A stretch of 64,000 nucleotides of DNA from Clavelina lepadiformis (GCF_947623445.1 NC_135245.1:5277501-5341500); one strand, 5' to 3'; shown: positions 1 through 14,300, counted from the stretch's first letter. Program-made: numbers and translations. The notes: generated by a model not told the origin, from the sequence alone.

Positions 1-55
1 AGTATAGAAACTTCAAATAACGCAAAAAAGTGCTGAGTCATTGGTAGTGGTACAG

Positions 56-3000
56 TTAAGACATGATGGTGATTAACGCATCTAAAAACTTGCTGAGATC
101 TTCGTTTTTCAAAGTGATTATGGAGGAATCAAAAGATTCATGGGATGTCCGAGATTTTGTTCTTTCAGCAGCATGAAGAAATGCATTCCCAAATAAACTA
201 CAGAAAACGTTTACCAATCGGAGATTGAAGAGACCTCAATAACAATGTTAGGCCGTCAAACCTTGAGTATTGTTATTTCCATGAAAAAAGTGAACTTCAA
301 AGTCAGGCTTTAAAATAAGCTGTTAGATCAATGAAAGGGTAATGCGGCCGATATCTCTTTTTAACTTGGGAATTACCCTAGCCGATGGCGTTTTGAAAAC
401 TTCCAGGTCAATTACACAAGTCAGTTAAAATGTGACTTTTTAAACCAAAATTTAAGTCTAAAGTTTAGCAAGAGTTCAGGATGTTTGATTTTGTCGGGTT
501 TTCATGAAGTTATAGCCCAAGGCATACTAAAGACATACAAGACATACTTTTAGCAACCTGTATGGGAGCCCAATGTGGTAGTTCTACAGTATCTGTGTTT
601 TTTAGTAATTTCACTGCCAAATTAAACAAGCAAAAAAATATGCAATATATTGAAGGTTTGACGGGTCCTTAAGCATACTTACTTTTTCCGTGACTCATCG
701 GCAAGAGGAGGAATCCCAATAATAATGGTTGTACCATCATCCACGTTAAATGGAGCACAAATGACAAGTGGAAGGTTTTTTGCCCTTTCACGTTTTGTCT
801 TTGATGAAAAAGAAAACGTCATTTTAAACAATCAAGTGAGAAAGCATAACCACTGAATGATAACAATAGTGCCAACGATTGTGAAATATCAAGATGCCAA
901 ACAACATAATTTTTTTAAATCTCACATAAAAGTCATGCAATAAACCAACAAAGTTGTGTATTGTACCATGTTATTATTTACCAGTGCACATATATTAATC
1001 CACCAAGAGTAACAAATACATTCCTTGATAGAATATAATTAGGACTTACTTTGTTCAATGATCTCACATAAGAATTCAACAGAAAATGTGAAAATAGGTT
1101 TAGAAAGATTGGCTTTCCAAAATATTTATAGTCTGGCATTCCCTGCAAAAAATGCCAGCCTTCTAATTTACTTGTTGTTAAAAATAATACTTGATAGAAT
1201 TTAGAACGATCTTAGAAGCAATGATTAATTGTTACCTCCCTCACAGCTGTATACAAAAAAGGTCCATAACTAAGGATCTGGCCAATGTCAATAAAAGAGC
1301 TCACGCTGCTTTTAATTGCTTGCAGCTGGAGCTTGGCAAGTTCTAAACCATCCTGCATTTTAGGAGCAGTAACTCTACAAACAGTAGAATTCAAAGGTTT
1401 AAGAAATTATAGTACACCCGGTCAAACCAGGCAGAAGAAGATTATATTTGACAAAGTTGACCGCTGATTGCAACACAACAAAAGGTTGATAAAAACTTAT
1501 ACCTTGACAAACTGTCCAGAGAATCAACAAAATTGGAGTTTTCACCTGCTGCTTGGCTATCCTTGCTATACTGTTACAATAAAGCAAACAATCTTGAACG
1601 CTTTCCTCTACTATCTAGCGCTAATAATGCAAACATCATACACCACTGACAGCTGCTTAGGTCATTTAGCATTTTTATACTAACCAGCTTTTCCAGTAGT
1701 GCTCCTACAGAATAGACAGCATCACTTGCACATAACTAGATACAGAAGTAAGAGATCAGTATGTTCAATACACGAAATTTTTACTGGAAAATGATATCTT
1801 GTAGATGAATGCGATAACACATACTGTGGTATATGATAATGTAGCAGTGAATTGGAGATTGGAGCTTACCCTATGATTATATCCACACTGTGCTGAAAAT
1901 GACTGGTATTTGATGTTGCGCAAGCCAAATTTTTCTGCTGATTCCTCAACAAGGGACTGGAGGTTATCCCTCATTTTTGTCTCCATAAAGGAATAACTGA
2001 ATTAAATATGACATGTTTTAGGCAGCGATATGTGATCAAATGTAGAAAAACTAACACAACTTACATTTGTGTCCACGAGAAGTTTAAACAAACATACAGA
2101 AAGTATTAAGATTGAATTCAAATGAGACACTTATTTAAGTGGTGAAGTCTTATTTTGTACAACTAAAACACATTGAAAATTCAGCCCAACTCCATTTACC
2201 ACATACTTTTGTTTACATTGTGTCAGGGGTAGTCCCATTTCCGCAAGGAACTGATGTAAGCGTTTTATTCCCATGTTGGTCCAGACTTTAAATGCTGACG
2301 CTGTTGGTAACGAATGGCACAAGCTTTCAAATAAGGACCAATGTCGATAGAGGGCTAAATCTAGGCTGAGTTTATTAAGTTCAGAAAAACTTGGGTAAAG
2401 TGTAATAAAGGATGATTAAAACCAGGAAAACTTCTAACATGATGTTTCAACTTAAACATCTGAACACAGTTCCAAAATGTGCAGAATAACAAATTTACTA
2501 TGCTATGTCTAAAATTACATTGCAAATATTGTTATTGTACAATGGAAGTATAACCCTAGCCTATTCCTTGTCATACAAATGGCTTGTTAATTGAAAGGAT
2601 ACTCATGTTCAAAACTTATTTTAACGGAGTTGACTGATTTAGTATTGTCGTCATCTTCATCTCTATGATTTAATCGTGACATGTGACCCTGCAGCTCAAG
2701 TACACTTGACACATACCTAAAACAAAAATATAATTACATATAACATCAGTCTTAGTGTTTTTTCCGTAAAAGTTGAAGTTGCTTACTTGTCTCTGCCAAT
2801 TTTTTTGTTCTGAAACTGATCGGCAACTCCAGTAATTGCCCACCACAGTTGGTCGTTGTTGTCCTTTGACATTTTCCAAGCTAATTCGTAAACAAGCATG
2901 GCTGCCTGTACACAAACAAAGTTAATATACATCATTGACTTGTTGTTTTATAAATTATAAAAGAAGTTAGTTCATAAAGTTTTGGATCATGCCATACAGA

Positions 3001-4251
3001 GGGGCCATAAAACGAAAATTCTTCATAATCAAAAATTATTTCTTTTCTTTTTTCTTCCCATTTTTTTCTTTCCCTTCTTTTCTCGAGAGTCGCCTGAACA
3101 ATAACATGCGTTGATAAGAATGCCGCCTGGTAATAAACATAGCATAAAATCAATGAAGTTGATTGAAGCCCACCTCATCAAATCTATGTCGCTTAGACAC
3201 TTGCTCTGTTTCATCATTTTCACTATCTTCGTCGTCAGACTGCAGAAAACAAATATTAAGCAGAAGGTTCAAAATCAACATCAACACATTCATAATCACA
3301 AGCCATGGGTGTGGAAAAACAATTTATTTAAATAAATCATTTATGACAATAAAGTTAAAGCAACAAACTTTAAAGGTTGCATAGTATACAATGAGGACCT
3401 TTAACTTACATCATAGTCCCGGTAAATACTGTCATAATCTGGGATAGCAGCGATTTCATCCTCATCGTGTTTCAGAAGCATGTAGATTTGCTGTTCACAG
3501 AAAAAGTTGACCAGATCGATTGGCCGATGGCTGTAATGACCAAAGCATGTTAGTCTGTGAAACGTATGTCCTGCTATGTCATATCATTTGACAACATACA
3601 TATCATTAACCTATCAATCACGTAAAAGGAGATGTCTTCTGATGGATCAAGAATATGCAGGAGATCAATGTTGCCACCACAGTTAAGTAGAACTATATGC
3701 TTATACTGTTCTTTGTGTTCTTCAAATTCTTTCTGCGTAATCAGAAATGCAATAGGAAATATAAAGGACAAACATCATGCAAAATAAAAACTATTTTTCA
3801 GTAATAGATCTATCAAAATTGCAATGAAGTCCCATTAATCTGTGAATATATTTTTAAACAACAATAAAAACTACTTTCATGCAATCTAAGTGTTATGCTT
3901 AACAACTCTGTCGGAAATAAATCTGTCTCACAATTAATTGACTTTTGTTTATCACTGGAACGAGAGTGTATTGGACATGATCACATTTGAATAAGGCTTG
4001 CAAAATTTTACATGCACAGAGAGCATCCACATCCAGTGCAACCATCACCAAAACACGCTAAAAAAAGAATAAACTGAAAAAATCCTGGTGTCCTGATATT
4101 TTTAATTTTTACAAAAATGAGCAGCATCTGCACATTTTCTTAGAAAAAAATTCTCAGCCTTTACAACACTACTCACAAGTTTAAAATGACTTAAACTTAC
4201 CTCATGTTTGACTTTATTAAAAAAATCATTTACAGGATCCGTAATAAGCAT
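56..4251 (-). CDS. CDC45: CDC45, replicative helicase (CMG) subunit, 16 exons
   Basis: Cdc45 joins MCM2-7 and GINS in the nuclear CMG helicase that unwinds DNA at replication forks. Coding exons, in transcript order: 4251-4201, 4057-3956, 3732-3611, 3530-3410, 3239-3174, 3093-2998, 2905-2787, 2716-2603, 2365-2200, 1980-1870, 1735-1685, 1614-1546, 1352-1236, 1142-1050, 798-683, 197-56. All junctions keep phase and give 551 residues; human CDC45 is about 566. Recognisable blocks are [29 protein letters not shown] (DHH-like fold), an acidic stretch ([10 protein letters not shown]), a basic [14 protein letters not shown] run, [33 protein letters not shown] and [12 protein letters not shown] before the stop. 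The segment between exons 2 and 3 is about nine residues shorter than in vertebrates, so a micro-exon may be missed. The exon 9/10 junction uses a weak acceptor (TGGAG). The start is the ATG of exon 1, followed at once by a phase-0 donor. Confidence 0.92.
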
Positions 4252-7200
4252 CTTGCTGCTGTTAGTGCTGTATGGCGAAAAATCTATTTCAACCTCCTTC
4301 TAAGAGCTATTTGTTGGTAAATATAGGCATAAGCTAGCCAGCATTGGTATTACAAAATTGCACTAACGAAATTATAGGCTCGGTTGGCGATCGTGTAATT
4401 ATCCAAGCACAGATACAAAGGTAGCCTGGCACTTTCTTTTATGTCAGGTTGTCAGACAGTAGCCACAAATCATCAATTACTGGTAGCGATTTCAAGTCAC
4501 CTTAGACAGATAGAGCATTAGGCTACAACCTAGAGTCTTTTAAAAGAATAGTTTAGATAGTTATAAAACAATAAAATGTTGAGTACCGACACACATACCA
4601 ACTCGGTGTTAATTGTTAGTAAGATTTTCTGGAGCGGTCAGTCAGAATCTGATTTAGGCTGGGTTACCTAAGACTAACATTCTAGCTTATTGTTTATGTT
4701 ACTTTTTCAACAAAAGTGTTGAAGTTGGCGCGAGTTTCCTTTCATGGACATCTTATTACGTTCAATAATTAATCTTTTGAGCGCTTGTTCAACTAGTACT
4801 TGTAGCGCAAACAAATGTCGTAAACTGCTACGAAAAGCTTACAAATAACCTGTAGCAAGTCTGCAAATAAAAAAAATTTAGGAATAATTTAAAATGTACA
4901 CTTACTACTGGTCAGCAAATCAGTTATGCAATCAACCATGAACCACCATTCCGTGTTGAAAATTGAATCATTTTCTACAGCTGTAATGATTCGACGTTTG
5001 TATTGACTTAATTTCAATCATGAGTGTCACGTACAGGTTGATATATTAAAATATAACAACAACAAAAATAGAACTTTGAGTTTTATGCAGGGTTGCAAGT
5101 CGTCATTTCTGACTCAAGTCAACTCAAGTCAACTCAAGTCAACTCAAGTCAATGCAGTTATCGTAACTTTGAATTCTGATGTCACACTGCTCGTTGTGGT
5201 AATCATAACGCCATGTCTGTCTTTAAATTAGTTTGGTTGATACTTTACAAAACAAAGAGTCAATCCGTATTACTATTTTATGAGCAATCAACACCTGTGC
5301 ATAATGCAGTAACAAGTAATAACAATGGCTTTTGAGGTATTAGTATTAGTTTTGAGCGTCCCAAGGGTAAATGGCGTAGGACTGTCATCAAACAAAGTCA
5401 TCACATAAGAAGTGTCGTGCAGAGGTTGAGGCGACGACCCTGTCATCCAATTAATGAGTGAACAAACTGCATTGGTTTTAACAGGAGTTTATCAAACAAG
5501 AAAAAAGGCGGTTGTGCCATTTTGAATACACGGCTTCAAACCAAACAACATATATTAACTTATATAAAATCAAAAAGTTTTACAAGTCAGTTTTACGCGA
5601 AATGAAAAACACTTTCTTTTTTAATTAATGTTTGGTTTAGTTACTTGCATGAAATATTCAAAATTCGAAATTGAAGCATACATACGGATTTAATTTTTTT
5701 CCTGTACATTTCGAACTTTTTATTTTCTTCTTATATTAGTTACTTGGCTTGAGAAATTTTTGTTTGACTTAGTTTTTTTGTTTTTTGTTTTGACATTTCT
5801 AATTCGCTAATCGTTTGATCACTGGTTTTTATTTTTATATTTCAGTTTAAAAAATTTCAATTTGTTCAAAATTCTTCCTGGACGTTTACGCATCATACCC
5901 GCAACATAATTGAAATTGCTACGGAAATGCCTAGATGCTATATAACAGGAATAAGTTTTTAGGCGATATATGTGTTGTTGTATTTTAACTTTTTGTTTTT
6001 AAAACGACTTGTCCGTTTCAACGGCGTCTAAATTGTTGAAATTGGTGAAGGATTTAATTCATAGTATTTTTTCAAATAGTTCCAAGATTTTCTAGGTTGT
6101 TTCAAAGCTGAAAACTATAACACAATGCTATATTAAAATTTTCAAATAATTGTGAACTTGTAATAAACTTGAGTTGCTGGTTACAAGTGTCCAGATAATC
6201 CAACCATTACCATGTTTATAAGCTTGGTAAGTAAATAAAACGACTGTATAATGAGTCTCGATTCTCCAGTCGTTAATATATTTTCACAGCCTGGTTCATC
6301 CGCTGTTGTAAGGATAGTAGATCAATTCCAACAATATTGAAACGTCGGCATCAACTTTCAATTGCGATCAGGTTGCGTCTTATGATAAGATGACTGATAG
6401 ATCTTATTTCCACTCAGAAACTTTTCTTTCAATGGTTTTATTGATAAATATAGCTTACAGAAGTCTTGATAACTATAGACTTAGCGGAATCAGGACAACT
6501 ACATGAATGAATATCTGAAAGAATGAATATACTGTCAGAATGTACAAATATATATATGCATACCACAGAAATAATCAGCAAGCGTTTCTCACGCACATCG
6601 GAAACTGGTCATAACAATTTGTTTATAAATTTGGTGCTAATTTCCTGACAATGATCGCAGAAAATATACTAAAGCTTGAGAGAGCGTGGGAGATTATAAA
6701 TTGTTGGAAGTACTGTAGAAGGCTTTGCAATAGTATTTATACATCGATTATAAAAATCCATCAAAGTAAACAAAAGAACGGACCATTCTAATTGGGCCAA
6801 TTCAAGGATTAAAGGCAATCTTTGGCGTTCCAGTAATGCGTGATAGGTGGAGCGCAGGATACTAAAGAAACAAAGCCAGGAGGAGGCTTGCTATGTTTTT
6901 GCATGCTACAAAACGATGACATCGCACGTCTTTCCGTGCTAGTTTACATAGGCTTCTAGGCCTTACCTAATTGTTATAGCTGTTGAATGTGTGAAATTTC
7001 ACTGAGCTTGCAAGTTTCTTTAATAGACTACCATTTCTAAGAGATAATCGTACAACCTGATAATATAGAGAATTTTTAAGTAGGCCTATTACCGAAACGA
7101 AGTGCGTGCAGATTTGAATAGGATAGATTTGTAGATCAACTTTTTGCTTGATTGGTTTAGCTCGGTTTATACTGCAAATTCCTTGACTGCCACTATTTCA

Positions 7201-7288
7201 CTGGAAAATATCTTGCGTTCGAAGCTATTTTTCACTTAGTTTCATGTTAACCTAACTTGATTGTTATATATATAACATAGTAACCTAA
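4252..7288. other. Intergenic, CDC45 to first hAT element
   Basis: No conserved coding sequence was found on either strand; the frames are short and have no family resemblance. This 3-kb stretch must hold the promoter and 5' leader of the minus-strand CDC45 gene. The only clear structure is the 10-bp tandem repeat at 5111-5152. Confidence 0.6.
5111..5152. repeat. 10-bp tandem repeat, about four units
   Basis: The decamer AACTCAAGTC (first unit GACTCAAGTC) repeats head to tail about four times. It is preceded at 5090-5105 by CAGGGTTGCAAGTC, which resembles a hAT terminal sequence. This may therefore be the inner part of an old hAT end, but no partner end was found. Confidence 0.85.
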
Positions 7289-7953
7289 CCTAAAGCCAGA
7301 GGTGGGCAGTCGGTACTTTGAAAGTATACCGTCGGTAACGGTACCGGTACTTGGCAAAAAATGTACCGACGGTTTCGGTATTCGGTACTATTTGAAAAAA
7401 GTAGTTCGGTACTTTGTCGGTACCCGGTCCCGGTACGTTTTGTGTAAAAGATGCTGCTGCAAATGCAATGTTTGCCACTATTATGTTCCGGTAAAGGTTA
7501 CTCCAGGTCAAAACATTTATGATGTTAATCGCTTGCAATTTTACTTGACATTTCTAGATTAAAAAAGATCAACAGATGCTAAAATTAGTAGGTTAATTAA
7601 TCCTAATCCTATTAAGGATTAATAAACATGTATTTTTGAAAACATACTTGTTAAAATTTTGAAATAATCACGTGAAAAGTACCGAGTACCGGGACTTAAA
7701 TTTCTTGAAAAATGTTATTCGGTACAGAGATTCGGTACTTTTTAAAAAAATTACCCACGGTACCGGTATCGGTACTAAAAAAGTACCGCGGTATAGTAAT
7801 TCGGAACTATAGCACCGCTGTACTTTCCAGCACCTATGCCTAAAGCTACCTTCCGATCTAAATCTATCTCCAATAAAACCTTAAATAGCTAAAACCAACT
7901 TTTGCATACTCATTCTCCTAACCTAACCGCCTATCTTAACAACAGGCTGCGTG
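7194..7953 (+). repeat. Dispersed repeat, copy 1, split by a hAT element
   Basis: 7194-7296 plus 7847-7953 resembles 9711-9912 in the same orientation. Shared landmarks are TATTTCAC, GAAGCTATTTTTCA-like text, AACCTAACTT, ACATAGTAACCTAA-like text, TCTAAATC and GGCTGCGTG. The hAT at 7297-7838 interrupts this copy. The identity of the underlying repeat family is unknown. Confidence 0.65.
7297..7838 (+). mobile_element. Non-autonomous hAT element, 542 bp, with 8-bp TSD
   Basis: The element begins CAGAGGTGGGCAG, a hAT-type terminus, and ends with a degraded inverted copy (CAGCACCTATG). The octamer CCTAAAGC lies at 7289-7296 and again at 7839-7846, giving a perfect 8-bp target site duplication. 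The interior is dominated by GTACCG/CGGTAC palindromic words and has no transposase frame. A deleted, inverted relative lies at 42955-43277. Confidence 0.88.
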
Positions 7954-8360
7954 ACCTTCATACGGTGAAATGGTCACGTTCAAATTTCTTTCGTCAGCTG
8001 TTGCAAAACATTGTTTTGTTAGCTCAACACAGTATACGATTTTCTGGAGAGAAAATTTGACTACAAATCCGGCGCATACGCTCAGTAAGTTATGACTGTA
8101 TAATCTTCATCCTCGACCGGTCGAATGCATAGTGAAATGGTTGAAGGAACGACCGAACATTAACGATTTTAGGATCTTGTTTGGGCATTTTGTATAAAAA
8201 GAGTAAAAGGCTTACGGATATTAGTGTAGTTCTGTATTAGGTATAAGCTTAGAGGTGATAAATAATGAATTTGTGATGATGCCTTTACCATAAAATACAA
8301 ACGCTACTCTTGATTAGTACTTATAGGCCCTTTCAGATTTTTTTGAGTCTATAGGTTGCA

Positions 8361-11300
8361 ATGGAGATGAAAGGAAAACGGCAGATCTTCTTGTTTTATG
8401 CCGGTGTATTCCTTCTTCATGCCGGCTTTCAAGGAGTTTTTGCTTTGGTTTCGAGTCTGAATATCAAAGAAGGCTTAGGTAGCATACGTAAAGCAAAACA
8501 TAGGCCTATGCATGCATATGCCGGAAACTCACGATCTGCTGTAAAAATATCGTCTAATTTCCTCTCCATTTTCAGGAACTACCTCACTTAGCGTTGCATT
8601 TGCCGTATCGTTGCCGGTTATTTTACTGACTCCGTTTCTAAGCGAAGTTGTCGGAATAAAAAGGTTTCTCTTATTATCGGAGATATTTTGTCTGTTGTAT
8701 GTTATGGCAAACTCAATTTCATGTACGTATTTCTGTTATGTTAAGTTGGTGTGAACGTACTTTGTGACTTGTGCAGCCTATATTCATTTTTAATTTATAA
8801 GAAACTTTGGCTTGGAGTTTCTGTTGACCTGGTCTTTAATAGTCTTCCTTATAGTTTTGGCTGTTTCTTTTATCGTGAAAGTTTCTTACAGGGAGTGTCT
8901 TAATTGTTCACGGTATAATGGACTTGTTTCAAAACCAAAGTTCGCTGAGCCAAGGTTAAATTTGGCCATAGTACCATACCCATTTCGTAAAGCAAATTTA
9001 TTTTACCTCCGCACAACTATTCGCCTCCTAATATTTTATGTATTACCCCAAAATTACCCACCGTAATTTTTCCGCACTCACGTCGAAATTTTAGCAAGGT
9101 GTATACATGAAATTATAAACGTGCTGATAATTTTAAGTTTGTGACCCCATTGGAATTTGCTTTATACCAATAGTTTCAAAAGATTTTGTGTAACGGATTC
9201 CTGGCAAATTTTGTCATGATTTTCGAACCCCTATGATATCAAAAAAGATTTTGCTGCGAGCTAAAATATTATTAATCGTAACAAAAGAAATTTACTATAT
9301 GCCATATTCTAGCAAATTTGAGTCTAATTTGTATCAAGTAAAAAAATCTCTCTATCCGACAAAAATTCTCAATGAGCGAACTTTCTTCTATAGTTTATAC
9401 ATTCACTTTAAACTCATTCTACTTTTGAATCCGGAAAACTCGCTAACAGTCTCCTGCCGAAGGACTCAAGGAAGGAAAAAATATCTTCCAAGATTATTAA
9501 ACCAACCCTCAGTTAATTCTGAGTGCTGATCATAGATAAGTGGAACGTGTTCATATAGCGCTGTTGTGTCCAATGTTGTCGTTGTATCCATAAAATCGTA
9601 GAAGTGAGTATTTTACCGTAGGTGTAGGTAACGCAACCCGTTTTTAAATATAGGCGGTTGGTTTAGAAAAATAGGCATGTAAAAGTTGACTTCAACTCGA
9701 TAGCTGTCAATATTTCACCTGAAAAAAGTGTAGGCTGCGTCGTAAGCTATTTTTCATGTTTCTTGAACCTAACTTAAATGTTATAACGTAGTAACTTAAA
9801 CCTCCATTAATCTAAATCGAATTTCAATTAAACTCTAAATGGCTGAAATCAACTTTTTGATTGTCCATTTCTAACGTAACCGTATATCTTTAGCCTAACA
9901 ACGAGCTGCGTGTTCTACTTACGTAGTTTGAACTTGATACGATTTGTGTTATACAACCTTAATGTGTTTTCGTAATTTGTGTTGGCTCCCTCGGACATTT
10001 GTGTTTGCTAATAACGTGTACACGCTTCTAGTAGTGATTAGCGTGTTTCTGTTTGGTATTTGTCCATTGCGCAAGGATCGTGTCTGAGTTGTGTCAGTTG
10101 GAGATCAGTTTTAGTTTTTCCATGTTGGCGATAACAGCATTGTTTCACAGTCTTCCGAATCAAAAAAAGTACAACAGAACTACAATCACTTTGAAATTAT
10201 TTTCAGCGTAACGTATTGGTCCCTGCTCAAAAAAGCTTGAACACCTTTTAATTAACCGATAACTGTTTTGTATTGTGTATGGGTATTGATTACTGTATTA
10301 CCTTATACTTGTGTTAGCAATCAGAGAAAATCAAACCAAAAAAGGCCTAACTTTTCAGCGTACTACACATTGATACCTGCAGGATTCCTATTTGGTTTCG
10401 GCGAAGCGGTAAGTTGGACCATGATCTTAGTTATCGGTTCTTACTTCTCCCACAAATCATTGAAACACCAATTTGCGCGGGAAAGTCTTCACACGGGTTA
10501 TCTTTTTGCGGCCACTCAGGGAGGGCGGGTGAGAAATTGTAAATTGTGCTTTTTTTATCGCGTTTTTTAAAGCCTTAGCCAAAATATTTTTATTGTGATT
10601 GATTACACTGGTCAACAATTTTTCAAAAATTTTTTGCTTCCGATAAGAAAACAATTGATTCTTATGTATTTTTGGACGCTGAATCCAAAGATGTCGGTTA
10701 AAATTGCTGATTAGCTCTAGTTTAAAAGATAAAAATTTTTTTCATTTTTGTATGTTGATCTATATATGGCAAGCCTTGGTGCACTTTATTGAACACAACA
10801 GTAACAATCTACAAACAGTGTAATAATTGCATGTGTTTATATTTCAGCACAGCATATGCAACAAATAACTGCCACTTTCCAAATATAAATTTCTAATCTA
10901 TTTTATCTGTAATATTCCTTTTGGTCTGTAACTCGTATACGGTTAATGGAGCATCCCTACATATCATCCTGCAAAAGTGAGCAAGCATTGATTGATTCTG
11001 TTTTCCCTGGTACCTCTTTTCCATTGTAGATATGCATTGGTGAAATCGCTCACCATGCTAATCACTAACATCTCCACAGTTTGGTGGAGAAAATCCAGGT
11101 GCGAGTCCAAAAAGTGTATCTTCAGTGACATATTGCACTCCATGCATCTGTATGCTTTAATGAGATTTACACCAATTCTGTGTAGTTGTCAGCTCTTTTG
11201 TTCCCCAAGAATTTTGTGGCCAGCAACTTAAACGCTTCCCATGCAATTTTCTCTTTGCCAAATGACACTTGATCAAATTCACCGTCTTCCAAGGTGATGA

Positions 11301-14300
11301 TTCTGCCAGAAGATTCCATAGCTGAAGTCTAGAGCCCAAAAGTTCTGATTTAACTTTAGGTAGTTTCAAATCCTGGATAAGATCGTGCAATTCATTTTGA
11401 GTTATAAGGTGTGGTTCTTTGGAAGATAGTGTTTCAACGTAACGTGAATTCTTTAGGTACCTCAGGAACAGGAAGTAATTCTCCATGCGGTACGGGACGA
11501 ATTGCTTATGGAATATTTGTGTATTGAATACTTTGCTTCTTCTTTCTTGACAAACCTTTACAAACCGGGGGTGGGGGGTCGTCAAAAGTAGCAATCGCTA
11601 ATGTGGTCAGTAGGTTCTCTCAAAACCATTGGAACAGCAAAGGGTATACATTTTCTTTTTCCGTTTAGCCATTGCCAAAGATTTGCACCACAGGAGTTAC
11701 AGCATATGTGAGGGGCCCAACTCTTGTCCTGATCACCAACTTTACATCCATAATACAAGTTGAATACAAGGTTTGCTTTCCTGACCACAGCCGTTATACT
11801 TCGCTTTTGTGAAGAAAAAGTTATTTCAACACAAATCTAGTAGAAATTGTCTGCATTTTTTATGCATTTACGAGGCATCTGCAGAAAGAGCAGTTCAGAC
11901 TACACACATGAAGCAAGCAAACAAACCAACTCAAACATACGTCAAAATTAAAATAATATGAATAGAAACGTCATCTACCTTCAAACAAATATATTTAGTG
12001 CCCAACTCTATCTGGCAGATGCAAGCTACAAGTTTACAACAGATAAACGCACACTTCTTTCCGCTAGCAAGTAAAGCACATTTTGGCATGGTGCCATATC
12101 TCAAAAACTAGAGCTAATCAACAAATTTCAATTTGATATTCGTGACCAGCGACCCCGAATTAGCCAAGATTGACCTCATTCGTTTCAGAAGCAAATTGGC
12201 TGTTGACCAGTGTTACTTCTCGTTCTGGCTTCTCATATAGGCTACACCATTGCGTTATAAAAAATAAACTTTGCCTCGGAACTTCTGGTAACTTGGAATT
12301 AGGCTACGTTCCTTTAGTTTGAGCACAAGTTTCATGCAATGTTTCTTGATTAAATGAAGACATTTTTTTAAAACATCATTAAAAAGTTAAGGCCAAAGTA
12401 GCAGTTCTCAATTGAAAAAAACGTGATTGAAGTTTACTGCGAAGTTTTTTTAGTCATACAAATTTATGCATCACGTATTTAACTTTATGACGTATTTAAC
12501 TTGCAACAAACAACCGATTGTGCAAAATTTTGAGTTGGGTTGGCCCAACACAAGAGCTCCTTAGATTCTGGCAAAAGGCCTCCACTATGTATAGTTTCTA
12601 ATTAAGAGTTTCATATAAAAAAGATTTGTGTATTGTTGATGCTATCTGTTATTATTATCAATACTTCAAATATAATTCGTATTTTTCTTTTCTGAACGTT
12701 TTAGTGCTTCAGCAACGCGATTGCTTTCTTGTGCCTTTTTGTTGATCGCCAGATATCCAATTCATTCCAGTTCAACCGCACACTCAACTTGGATGTTTGT
12801 GGGACGAACGATTGCCAAATTTCCAATATAACCACAGCGAACTTTCAGCAATACACTCCTATACATAAAGCAACCCGTTACGTTACGATTGCCGTTTTCG
12901 CTCTTCTCTTAACGGCTTCTCTTTTCACTCACATTTTGTGTATACCGAATTACATCAGTAATCAATTAAGCGATCTGTCCAAGGGCAGTTCCCGTAATTT
13001 GGCTGAAAATGGATTGACCGCTGTTATCACACCAGACAATTATGTTAGTGCGGATGGTGATCTTTTAACGAAAAGCTTTGAAGAAGATGCAATCAGAAAA
13101 CCAACAGTAGGTTATATTATTGAAAATTTGCCATCGTTATAATCGGTAGGGTAGACGTGTCACCTGAAACCAATAATAGCGGAAGTTGTGATTAGGTTTG
13201 TTGTACATTAAACAAGGGGAATAATTTATATTTAATATAAAGTATTGTAACTACACCGTCTAATTCTCTAAACAGGATGCTGACGTAAAGATAAAAGCTA
13301 TTGACCTATTGAAGATGTGCACAAAGTCGATGGTAGAACTTTTTCTTCAGCCGAAGCATCTTTTAATTGTTCTAATGCCAGTATACGTAGGCACGACGAT
13401 GGCGTTTGTTATGTCTGAATTAACACGATCTTTTGCTTCATGTATGCTAGGAGTTGATAAGGTACGCACTTGCATATAGTACATAGCCTATACAACCGTA
13501 TACATGCTCAATGTCCTGCTATACTCTCACTACCGTTTATCAAACTTTTATTGCTCCATTATTATAGGTCTGTATCTGCGTGGTGATATTTGCTGCGACC
13601 CAGTCTTTGGTATCTTTGCTTACCGGGAAACTGTCGGCAAAATACGGACGCAATCTCCCTTTTTTGACCGGATTCTTGGTGGAACTTGTTACATATTGCT
13701 TCTGCCTGACCTGGCTTCCGAGCCAAGACACTACCGCTCTTGTATATGTAATATTTCTGCTGTTTGGAATTAGTAGTGGGATATTGGTTTCTTTAGTAAA
13801 CGGTAAAATATTGGAAAAAGTTATACTACTGTATACGCTGTAGGCTACAATCTTGAATTTGGTTAACACAAAACTATGCTTTTACTTTATATGAGGTCAG
13901 AGAAGTTTTCCTTTGTACTAGGCCTATAACAATCTTTCAAATCTTCAGCAACTTTTGGGCATTACTTATCCGAACAAAAGAGTCTTGCGCTTAATTTTTG
14001 GAATTTGTGGATGAATTTAGGATACTTTATACAATTTGCTATAAGTAAATTCGCATGCGTATATGTGAAGATTTACCTGCAGATCGGTTTGTTGGTGACA
14101 TCGTTCATTGGATATGGTAAGATAGCTGAGAAGTAATGTTTTATGGATTACTGAAGCTGTTAGATATTTGTTGATGTGCTTCGTTTGATAGGTTTCTGAT
14201 TTACCGCTTTGTTACGTTATTGGATAGGAGAGAGAGTCGGTCATGATTTTTTATGCAATCACAATGTAGATATTCTTTAAGATTTAAGCTACCAAGTATT

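Noticed and set aside
8812..9066. Open frame rich in hydrophobic residues in intron 2 of the UNC93A-like gene
   Set aside because: Lies between two exons that join in phase; no UNC93 similarity and no splice signals fitting the gene.
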